Positions 1-6,728 of a DNA stretch of 6,728 bases are shown one piece after another. Position numbers and translations under genes: made by a program. Location of the stretch: positions 1 through 6,728 of the forward strand of contig JAJDEE010000350.1 in assembly GCA_029259975.1 (NCBI GenBank), in the 5' to 3' direction. Position 1 is the stretch's first letter, and each line of letters begins with the position of its first letter. The notes under the pieces are model-generated. The model had not been told where the DNA came from, did not search any database, and worked only from the letters and a program-made list of their open reading frames with translations. The stretch is from Planctomycetota bacterium. Its GTDB lineage: Bacteria > Planctomycetota > Planctomycetia > Pirellulales > Lacipirellulaceae.

Positions 1-182
1 ACATCACTACGTCTATAGTTCGCCACGTCGATCCATCCTTGTTCGACTAAGGGAAGTCTCATGAGTGTCGGTGCTAGCAAATCACTGCTTTCAAAATCAG
101 CGCGCGTAGCCCGACCTTTGTCCTAAGTATCGGTGCCGACTAGGCAACTCTTGAGGCCTGTTTTGATTGTAACGCTGGCGAC
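1..182. other. Region downstream of the kinase gene, no clear feature
   Basis: No strong hairpin followed by a T tract is seen after the kinase stop on the minus strand, so transcription may continue leftward. One minus-strand frame is free of stops from 122 to the left edge (40 codons) and has an ATG at 60-62. It could be the start of the next gene in the same direction, but 20 codons after the ATG is too little to tell. No tRNA, promoter or repeat was recognised. Confidence 0.6.
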
Positions 183-3100
183 CTATTCTTGATCTGTTTG
201 CCGGTCGTTTTGGGCTTGCCAGTCGATGGCTGGCCAGAGAATGGTCGCCCCGTCGCGACCGCTGGTGAGGACTGTCTCGCCGTCGGGAGAGAAGCTGACC
301 GACGTTAGCTCTTGGTTGTGCCCGGTGAGCGTGAGGATCTCTTTGCCTGTCTCAGCATCCCAGAGCTTGGCAGTGTTGTCCTGGCTAGCAGTCATTGCTC
401 GACGGCCATCGGGTGAGAAAGCCACAGAGGTGATGCTATCAGTGTGCCCTGATAATTTCAGCAGCGGCTCGCCCGTGCTAGCGTTCCAGATGAGCGCAGT
501 ATTGTCCTCGCTGCCTGTGATCACACGTTTGCCATCACGAGAAAACTCGCCGCAGAGGACAGCCCACTGGTGGCCGGCAAGCGTTTGCAACGTCTTGCCC
601 GTCTGGCGATCCCAGATGCGACCCGTCTTGTCGTTTGCGGTGGTCAGCACACGGAGGCCGTCGCTACTAAAGCAGGAGTGACGAATGCGCGACCCGTGTC
701 CGCGGAAGATTGTTTCGAGAGGATCGCCCGTAGCAACATCCCACAGCCGAGCGGTGCCATCGTCGCTGGCGGTCAGGATCGACTGGCCGTCGGGCGAAAA
801 ATCGACACTGTTGACGTAACCCTTGTGTATCCCATCGAGCTTACGTACGGCTTTGCCAGAGGCCAGATCCCAGATTTTAGCCGATTGGTCCCAGCTACCG
901 GTGACAAGCAATTTGCCGTTAGGCGAAATGTCTGCGGCGGCGACTGCGCCATGAGGGCTGAATCGTACTACCGGTTCGCGTGTCGACACGTCCCAAAGCC
1001 GAGCGTCGTTGCCTCCGATCGTTAGCACGCGTTCGCCCTGCGGATCAAATTGCGCAGCCCAAAGGATTCCGGCTCGATCGCCGAACTCCATCCAGGCAGT
1101 TTCTCCGTCAGACAGAATCTCGTTTCCTGTCTCCATGTTCCACATCTGTACGGTGCTGTGAGCGGCGGTGGCGGCCAGCGCTCGGCTGCCGTCTTGAGAA
1201 AGGTCGACTGACGTGAAAACAGCATCGCCTACAGCTTCGATCTCTCGAAGCACCTGTGCGTTTGCTAGCGACCACAAGCGGAGTTTGCCATCGTCGCACG
1301 AGGTTAGTGCTCGCGTGCCATCAGCGGAGGCGGCCATGTCCGTAATCCAGTCGGGATGCGTCAGCACCAACTCGGTCAGCTCTTGCCCCGTGGTGACATC
1401 CCACTGCCCACAGGTGTTGTCGCCGCTGGCAGTGACGAGACGTTTACCTTGTTGGACGAATGTCAAAGCAGTAATCGAGCGACTGTGGCCCAGCAACCAA
1501 TGCGAACCGGTCCACTCGTCGGAGTTCGCTTGATAGTTCCAAAGCCGGCAACGTCCCAGGTCGTCGCCGGTGGCGAGCATCAAGCCGTTGGGAGAGAAGC
1601 CGAGCGCGGTGACCGTTGCTTCGTGCCCGGTGAGAATCGTTGCCTGCTCACCTGTCTGAGCGTTCCAAACGATCACGTTATTGCCAGCGCTGCCGGTGGC
1701 GATCCATTGGCCATCGGTCGAGACCGCCAGTGTGGCCGTACGCCCGGTACCCTCGAGTTGGAGGATCTCGGTACCAGTGGCGACGTCCCAAATCCGCACC
1801 GTCCCGTCGCCGCCGCCTGTCGCGAGACGTGCCCCATCGGCGAAAAAGACTGATGACGAAGCAAGGAACTCGTGACCTTCGGCAAAGAACCGAACTTGTG
1901 TTTGACTCTGCGCATTCCACAGCGTTGCCGTCCGATCGCGATTGGCGGTGACGATCTGTTTGCCATCTCTCGAAAAACGTGCGGCCAGCACCGCGTCGGT
2001 TTGCTTAGTATGGGCATCTGCGCCGAGCACAAAGGTTTCGCCATACGTGTCGGGCTGCCAAAGCTTAATGTGCTGATCACGCCCTGCAGAGAGCAACGTT
2101 TTGCCGTCGGGCGAAAAGACGCAGTCGCGCACGTGGCTGGCGTGGCCACGTAACACCACGCGTTGCTCGTCGGCGGCGAGATCCCAAACGCGTAGGACAT
2201 TGTCCTGGCCGCCGGAGACAAGCTGCTTGCCATCGGGCGAAAACGCTAATGCGCGTACTGGGCCTTCGTGCTTGGCAAGTTCGCGATAAGGCGCAGGAGG
2301 ATCGGCCAAATGATCAAGCCGTCGGGCGATGTCGATCGGCTCGACTTCGTCGGGGTTCCACAATAGCACGCGACGATCGTAGCCAGCAGTGGCGATCATT
2401 GACCCATCAGGCGAAAATTGTGCCGTGTAGATTGGGCCTCTGTGCTTGGCGAATTCGGTGAGCTGCTGGTACTTGCCATCCTCGCCTAGTTGCCACACAA
2501 TCGCCTTGCCATCTTGACTGACGGTCACGATTCGAGAGTCATCCGGCGAAAACTCCGCTGCCCAAATCCACCAGCTATGCCCCCTAAGAGTTTGCACTAA
2601 CTCGCCTGACGACAAATCCCAAATGCGAGCTGTGTTGTCGAAGCCCGCAGTCAGCAGACGCTCGCCATCGGCAGAAAATTGCACACTCACGACCGCGTCG
2701 CTATGTCCTTCAAGTGTTTGCAGCAGCTCGCCACTGTCGACTTTGTAAATGTGGATTGTTCGGTCACTACTGCCTGTGGCTAGTCGTCGACCGGTCGCGT
2801 CGAAGGCCACGGCGTGAACGTACTGCCCGTGGCTCATCGTTTGCAACACAGTGCCCGTCTTCATTCCCCACAACTTGGCCTTGCCGTTCCAGTCGCCACT
2901 GGCAAAGGTGCGACCGTCGGGCGAAATTGCAACCGCCTCGACCGGTCCGTCGACACGCCAAGTTTGACGACTCAGTCGGCAAAGATGCGAGAGACGTCCC
3001 CATTCCCACTGGCGCAGTCCAGGGTCGCACTGCTCTAGTAATTCCGATGCACGATCAAAGGCGTTCTCTTCGATCTTGGCACTTGCTAAGCCGATTCTCG

Positions 3101-5141
3101 CCACGTAGGCTTCGTACGCTTCAGCCTGCTTGGCTTGGATGGCGAGTTGTTCTTGCTCCTTGGCCTTGGCTTCCTCGCGTTTAGCAATTTTCTCCTGCTT
3201 CTGAGCCTCGATGCGTTGTTTGTCGGCTTCTTTACGCTGTAGCACTTCGGCCGCACGTGCCGATTCGGCCTTTTGGAAATTCTCGTCGGCGCGGTCGCGC
3301 TGTGCGATTGCTTCGTTACGCTGTGTTCGCACAGCTACATACGAAAACGAGACGATCCCAACCACCGCCAACAGCAACGTAGCCACTGCTCGCTTCATCA
3401 ACGTGAGTCGTCGGTTGCGAGACTCCCTTTCATCACGACCCGCGATCAGCTGGCTGAGCAGATCAACATGCTTAGGATCGTCAGCGTCGAGTAACGAAAT
3501 TCCCAGATCAAAATCACTGCGTTCCATAGCCGATTGGGCATAGGCGCCGCGGGCGGAAGAAAGCAACTGTTGAGCACGATCGTTACCAGGCCAAAGGCTC
3601 AACGCTTCTTCGAATCCGTAGACTGATCGCGAGTAGAGATCGTAGTCGTCGGCGTTGATAGCGGCTTCGAGATTGTTCGAAGCGTTGTCGGTAAGCAACA
3701 CACTTTCGGAATGCGATTGATACAGCCTCACGGCCACTTGGAATTCTTGAATGTTGGCGTAACGTTCGTTGGGCTTGGTCGCCATTGCGTGCATAGCGAT
3801 GTCGAATAGCTCGCCCGATTGAGTCGTGTCGACGAATGTATTTTTGGCGGCAGCGAGGAGGCAAGCCATCACGGTCCTGCCTGAGTGAGGAGGCCGGCCG
3901 GTGATGATTTCAAAAAGGATCGCACCGAGCAAGTACGTGTCGCTGGCAGTGGTGATTTCTTCGATGGGGCCGGTTGCCATTTCGGGGGCCATGTAGGCAG
4001 GCGTGCCACCCATCACGTCTGACTGGCTCACGGAATCGGCACTGGGGAATTCGTCGCTGATCCGCGCTAGTCCCCAGTCCATCACCAAGACCTCGCCAAA
4101 ATCGCCGAGCATGACGTTCTCTGGCTTCAAATCACGATGCAACACACCATTGGCATGAGCAAAGGCGATCGCATCAGCCACGCGCAGCAAGATATTGAGG
4201 TTCTCGTCGAGCGATCTCTGCTTGATTACATCATCCCACGGCGTGCCACGTACGCGTTTCATCGAGTAGAACAACGCGCCCGAGTCGTTTGTTCCCAAAT
4301 CATAAATCGGCACGATGTTCGGATGATCTAACTCACCGGTAACGACTGCCTCTGAAATGAATTTTTCGCGTTGGTCAAGCGTGTGCTCTTCGTCGCCCTT
4401 GAGCATCTTGATTGCGACGGTGCGCGCTATCGACGATTGGCGAGCGGCGTAAACCACTCCCATGCCGCCTTCGCCGATCACGTCAAGTAGCTCGTAATCA
4501 GGGGCATCCGCAGCCGAGGTGATAGGGATATCCGCGTCGTCTGCCGTTCGGACTTGTCGCGACTTGACCACCAGCGACGAACGCGTCTGCAACTCCGACG
4601 CGATTGTTTCTCGCTGCTTAATCGTGGCATCAGGATCGGTCTCGTCCCCTGCTACATTGTCGAGCCATTGCGCAGTGACCTTGCTGTCGGTCTCGTCGAT
4701 GTTGATTGTGCCACCCGGCAAACTGTCACCGAAACCGATAGTCTGTTCACCCGCAAATGCTATCGTTGCAGACTGCCCGGTCTGCTCATCGTTCGTCTCG
4801 GCCGCAGCTGCTTCGTTCGACTCCAAAGTCTGAATCGTATCGGGATTGAGTTTAGCTTTTGCATCGTCGAGTGCCGCAGGGTCGAGCGTTTCTAACTCTG
4901 CTGGAATCGGCGAGTCTGAATCCGGAGTGGCGGGCACGTCTTGGTCGAGCGTTTCTCGAACATTCTGGATATTGCGACGCGGTACCGTGCGCAACATCGC
5001 TCCGCATTTCTCGCAACGGCCCGCAGCGAGCGATACAGCATCGACTTCAGCGTGACAAGCGTGACAGGTTGGCATCTGGTGTCCAAGTTGATGAGAAGAA
5101 AGATAGCGTGTCGCCAACTTCGATTGTAATTTAGCTGCCAT
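183..5141 (-). CDS. Transmembrane Ser/Thr protein kinase with C-terminal WD40 propellers
   Basis: This protein (1652 residues) should phosphorylate Ser/Thr on proteins; its substrate is unknown. Seen in order: zinc ribbon C26-x2-C29-x13-C43-x2-C46; acidic Asp/Glu/Thr linker (about 55-212); Hanks-type kinase domain (about 216-475) with glycine loop 223-228, ATP lysine K245, helix-C E264, HRDLKPEN at 335-342 (catalytic D337), metal-binding D355 in a DWG rather than DFG triad, APE at 385-387 and R460; TPR-like helices (about 487-572); one membrane span (about 585-604); Lys/Glu/Gln/Ala-rich coiled coil (about 605-675); a WEW element (712-714); and 21 WD40 repeats (729-1637). All key catalytic residues are present, so it should be active. 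More basic residues before the span than after it suggest kinase inside, WD40 outside. It ends in TAG at 183-185. The ATG at 5141 lies 14 bases after the upstream stop without a Shine-Dalgarno; M23 is an alternative start. Kinase identity is secure; partner and signal are unknown. Confidence 0.96.
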   Translation of the reverse strand: MAAKLQSKLATRYLSSHQLGHQMPTCHACHAEVDAVSLAAGRCEKCGAMLRTVPRRNIQNVRETLDQDVPATPDSDSPIPAELETLDPAALDDAKAKLNPDTIQTLESNEAAAAETNDEQTGQSATIAFAGEQTIGFGDSLPGGTINIDETDSKVTAQWLDNVAGDETDPDATIKQRETIASELQTRSSLVVKSRQVRTADDADIPITSAADAPDYELLDVIGEGGMGVVYAARQSSIARTVAIKMLKGDEEHTLDQREKFISEAVVTGELDHPNIVPIYDLGTNDSGALFYSMKRVRGTPWDDVIKQRSLDENLNILLRVADAIAFAHANGVLHRDLKPENVMLGDFGEVLVMDWGLARISDEFPSADSVSQSDVMGGTPAYMAPEMATGPIEEITTASDTYLLGAILFEIITGRPPHSGRTVMACLLAAAKNTFVDTTQSGELFDIAMHAMATKPNERYANIQEFQVAVRLYQSHSESVLLTDNASNNLEAAINADDYDLYSRSVYGFEEALSLWPGNDRAQQLLSSARGAYAQSAMERSDFDLGISLLDADDPKHVDLLSQLIAGRDERESRNRRLTLMKRAVATLLLAVVGIVSFSYVAVRTQRNEAIAQRDRADENFQKAESARAAEVLQRKEADKQRIEAQKQEKIAKREEAKAKEQEQLAIQAKQAEAYEAYVARIGLASAKIEENAFDRASELLEQCDPGLRQWEWGRLSHLCRLSRQTWRVDGPVEAVAISPDGRTFASGDWNGKAKLWGMKTGTVLQTMSHGQYVHAVAFDATGRRLATGSSDRTIHIYKVDSGELLQTLEGHSDAVVSVQFSADGERLLTAGFDNTARIWDLSSGELVQTLRGHSWWIWAAEFSPDDSRIVTVSQDGKAIVWQLGEDGKYQQLTEFAKHRGPIYTAQFSPDGSMIATAGYDRRVLLWNPDEVEPIDIARRLDHLADPPAPYRELAKHEGPVRALAFSPDGKQLVSGGQDNVLRVWDLAADEQRVVLRGHASHVRDCVFSPDGKTLLSAGRDQHIKLWQPDTYGETFVLGADAHTKQTDAVLAARFSRDGKQIVTANRDRTATLWNAQSQTQVRFFAEGHEFLASSSVFFADGARLATGGGDGTVRIWDVATGTEILQLEGTGRTATLAVSTDGQWIATGSAGNNVIVWNAQTGEQATILTGHEATVTALGFSPNGLMLATGDDLGRCRLWNYQANSDEWTGSHWLLGHSRSITALTFVQQGKRLVTASGDNTCGQWDVTTGQELTELVLTHPDWITDMAASADGTRALTSCDDGKLRLWSLANAQVLREIEAVGDAVFTSVDLSQDGSRALAATAAHSTVQMWNMETGNEILSDGETAWMEFGDRAGILWAAQFDPQGERVLTIGGNDARLWDVSTREPVVRFSPHGAVAAADISPNGKLLVTGSWDQSAKIWDLASGKAVRKLDGIHKGYVNSVDFSPDGQSILTASDDGTARLWDVATGDPLETIFRGHGSRIRHSCFSSDGLRVLTTANDKTGRIWDRQTGKTLQTLAGHQWAVLCGEFSRDGKRVITGSEDNTALIWNASTGEPLLKLSGHTDSITSVAFSPDGRRAMTASQDNTAKLWDAETGKEILTLTGHNQELTSVSFSPDGETVLTSGRDGATILWPAIDWQAQNDRQTDQE
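231..2957 (-). repeat. Array of 21 WD40 repeats within the kinase gene
   Basis: Twenty-one repeats of about 42 codons are visible. Most have a GH near the start, a core resembling FSPDG, and a closing Trp followed by Asp or Asn. The closing aromatic residues fall at 758, 799 (Tyr), 841, 883, 928, 986, 1028, 1075, 1118, 1159, 1201, 1247, 1290, 1334, 1383, 1424, 1467, 1510, 1552, 1594 and 1636. The count fits three seven-bladed propellers: about 729-1040, 1041-1345 and 1346-1637. At DNA level only short words recur, such as TCGGGCGAAAA on the plus strand from the FSPDG core, so the repeats are old and diverged rather than recent tandem copies. WD40 propellers normally bind proteins or peptides. 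Repeats 10, 14 and 15 are the least canonical. Confidence 0.93.
3330..3389 (-). other. Predicted single membrane span of the kinase
   Basis: Codons 585-604 give an uninterrupted nonpolar stretch rich in Ala, Leu, Val and Ile, with no other comparable stretch in the protein. Arg and Lys are dense just before it (R575, R577, R578, K583, R584) and somewhat sparser after it (R605, R608), which favours the kinase in the cytoplasm and the coiled coil plus WD40 array outside. There is no N-terminal signal peptide, so this span would serve as the export signal. Confidence 0.85.
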
Positions 5142-5155
5142 AAAAAAGCAGTCGA
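5142..5155 (-). other. 14-base gap between PKD gene and kinase gene
   Basis: On the coding strand the gap reads TCGACTGCTTTTTT and leads straight into the kinase ATG. There is no room for a promoter or terminator and no Shine-Dalgarno word. This fits a shared transcript, with translation of the kinase perhaps coupled to termination on the upstream gene. Confidence 0.7.
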
Positions 5156-6728
5156 TTACCGTTTATTTCGATCGTGCGGCTTATTTTGGTTATTTGTCAG
5201 GCGACGCCGCAAACGGTGCCACTTTTGCGAATCAGCGGTCGCGATTGCTCGATTGATACGCTCTGCCCAGTTGCGTCCTGATTTTGAAGCGACGAAACCG
5301 ACCAGCGTTGTGCCCAGCAACATCGTAGTTCGTTGGTTGAGGTCGTCAGAATCGTCAGAGGGAAACGGGTTCTCTAATTCTAGTTGTTCAGGATTGAGAA
5401 CGGGAACTTCTGCGGGCTGATTTTGCAGATCGGGCGTTGCAGTCGGTACGATCTCTTGGGTTGCTTCATCGGTTGGTGGTCGGTCACGCGTGCCTTCAGA
5501 GTCGTCCCCTGGATCGATTAGTTTGCCATTGCGGACGTAGACCTCGATGACCAAACGTCTTGTGTTGGTTTCGGTCCGCACGAGATAGATGGCGTAGCGG
5601 TTGTCGGGCAACGTCCGAAACAGCCCCGGCAAGTCGTCAAGCACTTCCGGCTTGAGGCGATACCCTTCGCTCTGTTCGCCCGCAGCAGGATCGATCACGC
5701 GCAACTCTAAGTAACGATCGGTCGTCGATTTTGTATCACCAACGGTAGTGCGCAGATCAGCGGTTTGTGAGTCTCCTTCGTCACTTGAAGTTGTACCTAC
5801 GAAGAATGTACTTTCATCTTGTTGCGGGAAAACTAGGCGCGGCACTTGCGGAGTCGTATCGATAACAATCGGCGTTACCCCCGTTCCTGGGTTACTAATT
5901 GCGACGGTTTGTGTTTCGCTCTGCCCCAAGCCGACCACGGGATCGCCAAAATCGTCGTCGCGAATGAATACCGAAATGATGATATCCGACGCCGGACTCG
6001 CTGGATTTGGTGGACCCGCATAGGTGTGCATTAGTGTGAGATTCTGAGACCCAGGACCTGGTACAAAAGTCTCCGATACAAAGCGTTGGTCGGGTGGCAG
6101 CGCAAGCCGGTCGCCCCAATCGATCAGTACCGTAAGCTCTTCGGTACCCGGATCGGCAAACTCGATGGTCAAGACGGTTTCACCGCGAGTGTTCACATCC
6201 GTGGCTGAAACAATAGGCTCCAACGAAGGGTTGACGTTAAGCACACGAACAATAATCTGTTCGGTAACCGACCCACCATCGTCGTCGCTGAGTGTGACCG
6301 TAATTGTGAACAGGTTATCTGCGTCGTTATCGAGATACTGATGGCTGTCGGCCAACGTGCCTAGTGTATCGATGCCCATCGAACCGTTCACCACCGTCGC
6401 TGGCAGCTCGCTCGTCTCGACGGTGCCATCGCCCCAGTCGATCGTGTAACTGAAAGTCTCAGTAAGCTCTCCGCCGTTGGAGGGATCGCTTGTATTTAGC
6501 GGGTTATTGAACCCGGGATCAGAAAACGTTCCCAGGTCGAACAAATCGAGCGTTTCGCCCTCGCTTATTTCAAGGTCACGATTTGTCAGCTCTAACGTTG
6601 GGGCAACGTTATGAACTCGAATCTGAAACGTTCGCAACACCAAGCCGCCATCGTCGTCACCGACTTTGATGGTCACTGTGTAGAGTCCATCGTCGGCGTA
6701 GGTGTGTGGTGCATGTTCGAATGCGGCG
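5156..6728 (-). CDS. PKD-repeat surface protein, C-terminal part (5' end outside window)
   Basis: The last 523 residues of a larger secreted or surface protein are visible, ending in TAA at 5156-5158. Residues here count from the first full codon at 6727. The frame is open to the right edge and begins inside a PKD repeat (HTYADDGLYT at 8-17), so the GTG at 6676 is internal, not the start. Two fuller PKD-type repeats follow, with WGDG at 98-101 and WGD at 204-206, and DDD turns at 24-26, 148-150 and 256-258. Then come a Ser/Thr/Asp-rich stretch, a compact module (about 336-420) ending in DRPPT, an acidic/proline linker (about 421-466), a short hydrophobic segment (about 466-481) and a basic 42-residue tail. 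PKD domains are extracellular beta-sandwiches used in adhesion or as spacers; the C-terminal module resembles the ends of giant planctomycete surface proteins, from memory. No enzyme domain is visible. It probably shares a transcript with the kinase gene 14 bases downstream. Confidence 0.9.
   Translation of the reverse strand, partial: AAFEHAPHTYADDGLYTVTIKVGDDDGGLVLRTFQIRVHNVAPTLELTNRDLEISEGETLDLFDLGTFSDPGFNNPLNTSDPSNGGELTETFSYTIDWGDGTVETSELPATVVNGSMGIDTLGTLADSHQYLDNDADNLFTITVTLSDDDGGSVTEQIIVRVLNVNPSLEPIVSATDVNTRGETVLTIEFADPGTEELTVLIDWGDRLALPPDQRFVSETFVPGPGSQNLTLMHTYAGPPNPASPASDIIISVFIRDDDFGDPVVGLGQSETQTVAISNPGTGVTPIVIDTTPQVPRLVFPQQDESTFFVGTTSSDEGDSQTADLRTTVGDTKSTTDRYLELRVIDPAAGEQSEGYRLKPEVLDDLPGLFRTLPDNRYAIYLVRTETNTRRLVIEVYVRNGKLIDPGDDSEGTRDRPPTDEATQEIVPTATPDLQNQPAEVPVLNPEQLELENPFPSDDSDDLNQRTTMLLGTTLVGFVASKSGRNWAERINRAIATADSQKWHRLRRRLTNNQNKPHDRNKR
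5468..5722 (-). other. Conserved-looking C-terminal module of the PKD protein
   Basis: Residues about 336-420 form a compact alpha/beta-looking segment. It has an LELRVIDP strand, a VLDDLPGLFRTLPDNRY helix-turn, an IYLVRTETNTRRLVIEVYVR strand pair, and a closing D-P-x-D-D-S-E-G then DRPPT. It is unlike the preceding PKD repeats and more regular than the linker after it. I recall similar segments at the C termini of very long planctomycete surface proteins, but cannot name a family. A role in anchoring or sorting is inferred only from its place just before the hydrophobic segment. Confidence 0.55.
5888..6727 (-). repeat. PKD-type beta-sandwich repeats (one partial, two fuller)
   Basis: Three successive units share the PKD layout: a DWGDG-like strand, then an H-x-Y strand, then a DDDGG-like turn, closed by a V-x-N-V/A-x-P hinge to the next unit. 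The first is cut by the window edge (residues 1 to about 43), the second spans about 44-167, and the third about 168-280 with a weaker WGDR and a DDDFGDP turn. The units differ strongly in sequence, so they are old duplications. Clustered aspartates could bind calcium, which is an inference. Confidence 0.82.

Noticed and set aside
61..126. 21-codon plus-strand frame beginning ATGAGTGTC
   Set aside because: Very short, no convincing ribosome site and no recognisable sequence; chance is the simplest explanation.
141..164. Weak hairpin (AGGC / GCCT) followed by TTTT on the plus strand
   Set aside because: Only a four-pair stem with a ten-base loop, and the T run is on the wrong side for the minus-strand genes, so it is not called a terminator.
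570..1025. Plus-strand open frame of 151 codons
   Set aside because: It lies antisense within the WD40 region; the repeated codon pattern of that gene keeps stops out of the opposite frames, and the peptide has no recognisable domain.
1356..1853. Plus-strand open frame of 165 codons
   Set aside because: Also antisense to WD40 repeats, with Arg/Pro/Cys-rich composition typical of shadow frames and no independent start signal.
1673..2233. Minus-strand open frame of 186 codons in another frame
   Set aside because: Fully inside the kinase-WD40 gene on the same strand; Ser/Arg/Cys-rich composition with no domain, explained by the real frame.
231..2957. Regularly spaced repeats suggesting a CRISPR or tandem DNA array
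   Set aside because: The periodicity is about 126 bases and in frame; the repeats are diverged at DNA level and translate to WD40 repeats.

Overview
The window looks like Planctomycetota DNA, most likely a Pirellulaceae (Rhodopirellula-like) genome. The grounds are protein architecture: a Ser/Thr kinase fused through one membrane span to a large WD40 array, placed just after a long PKD-repeat surface protein, with little sign of Shine-Dalgarno sequences. The lineage is inferred from family knowledge; no database search was made.

Both clear genes are on the minus strand, so the window reads right to left. From the right edge to 5156 is the 3' part of a large secreted or surface protein. It contains at least three PKD-type beta-sandwich repeats, a C-terminal module I associate with giant planctomycete surface proteins, an acidic/proline-rich linker, a short hydrophobic segment and a basic tail. 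Its start lies outside the window. After a 14-base gap comes a complete 1652-codon gene (183..5141). In order it encodes a four-cysteine zinc ribbon, an acidic Thr/Ile-dotted linker, a Hanks-type kinase domain, a TPR-like helical region, one membrane span, a charged coiled coil, a short WEW element and 21 WD40 repeats. The last 182 bases hold no clear gene or terminator, only a short stop-free frame on the same strand that runs off the left edge.

The close spacing and shared strand suggest co-transcription. A plausible model (inference) is that the kinase faces the cytoplasm and its WD40 propellers face the same extracytoplasmic compartment as the PKD protein. The pair could then be a surface ligand or scaffold with its transmembrane kinase. 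The most notable points are the 21-blade count (three sevenfold propellers), the repeated Thr-Ile motifs in the kinase linker, and the operon-like pairing. The other reading frames that overlap these genes look like shadows of them.
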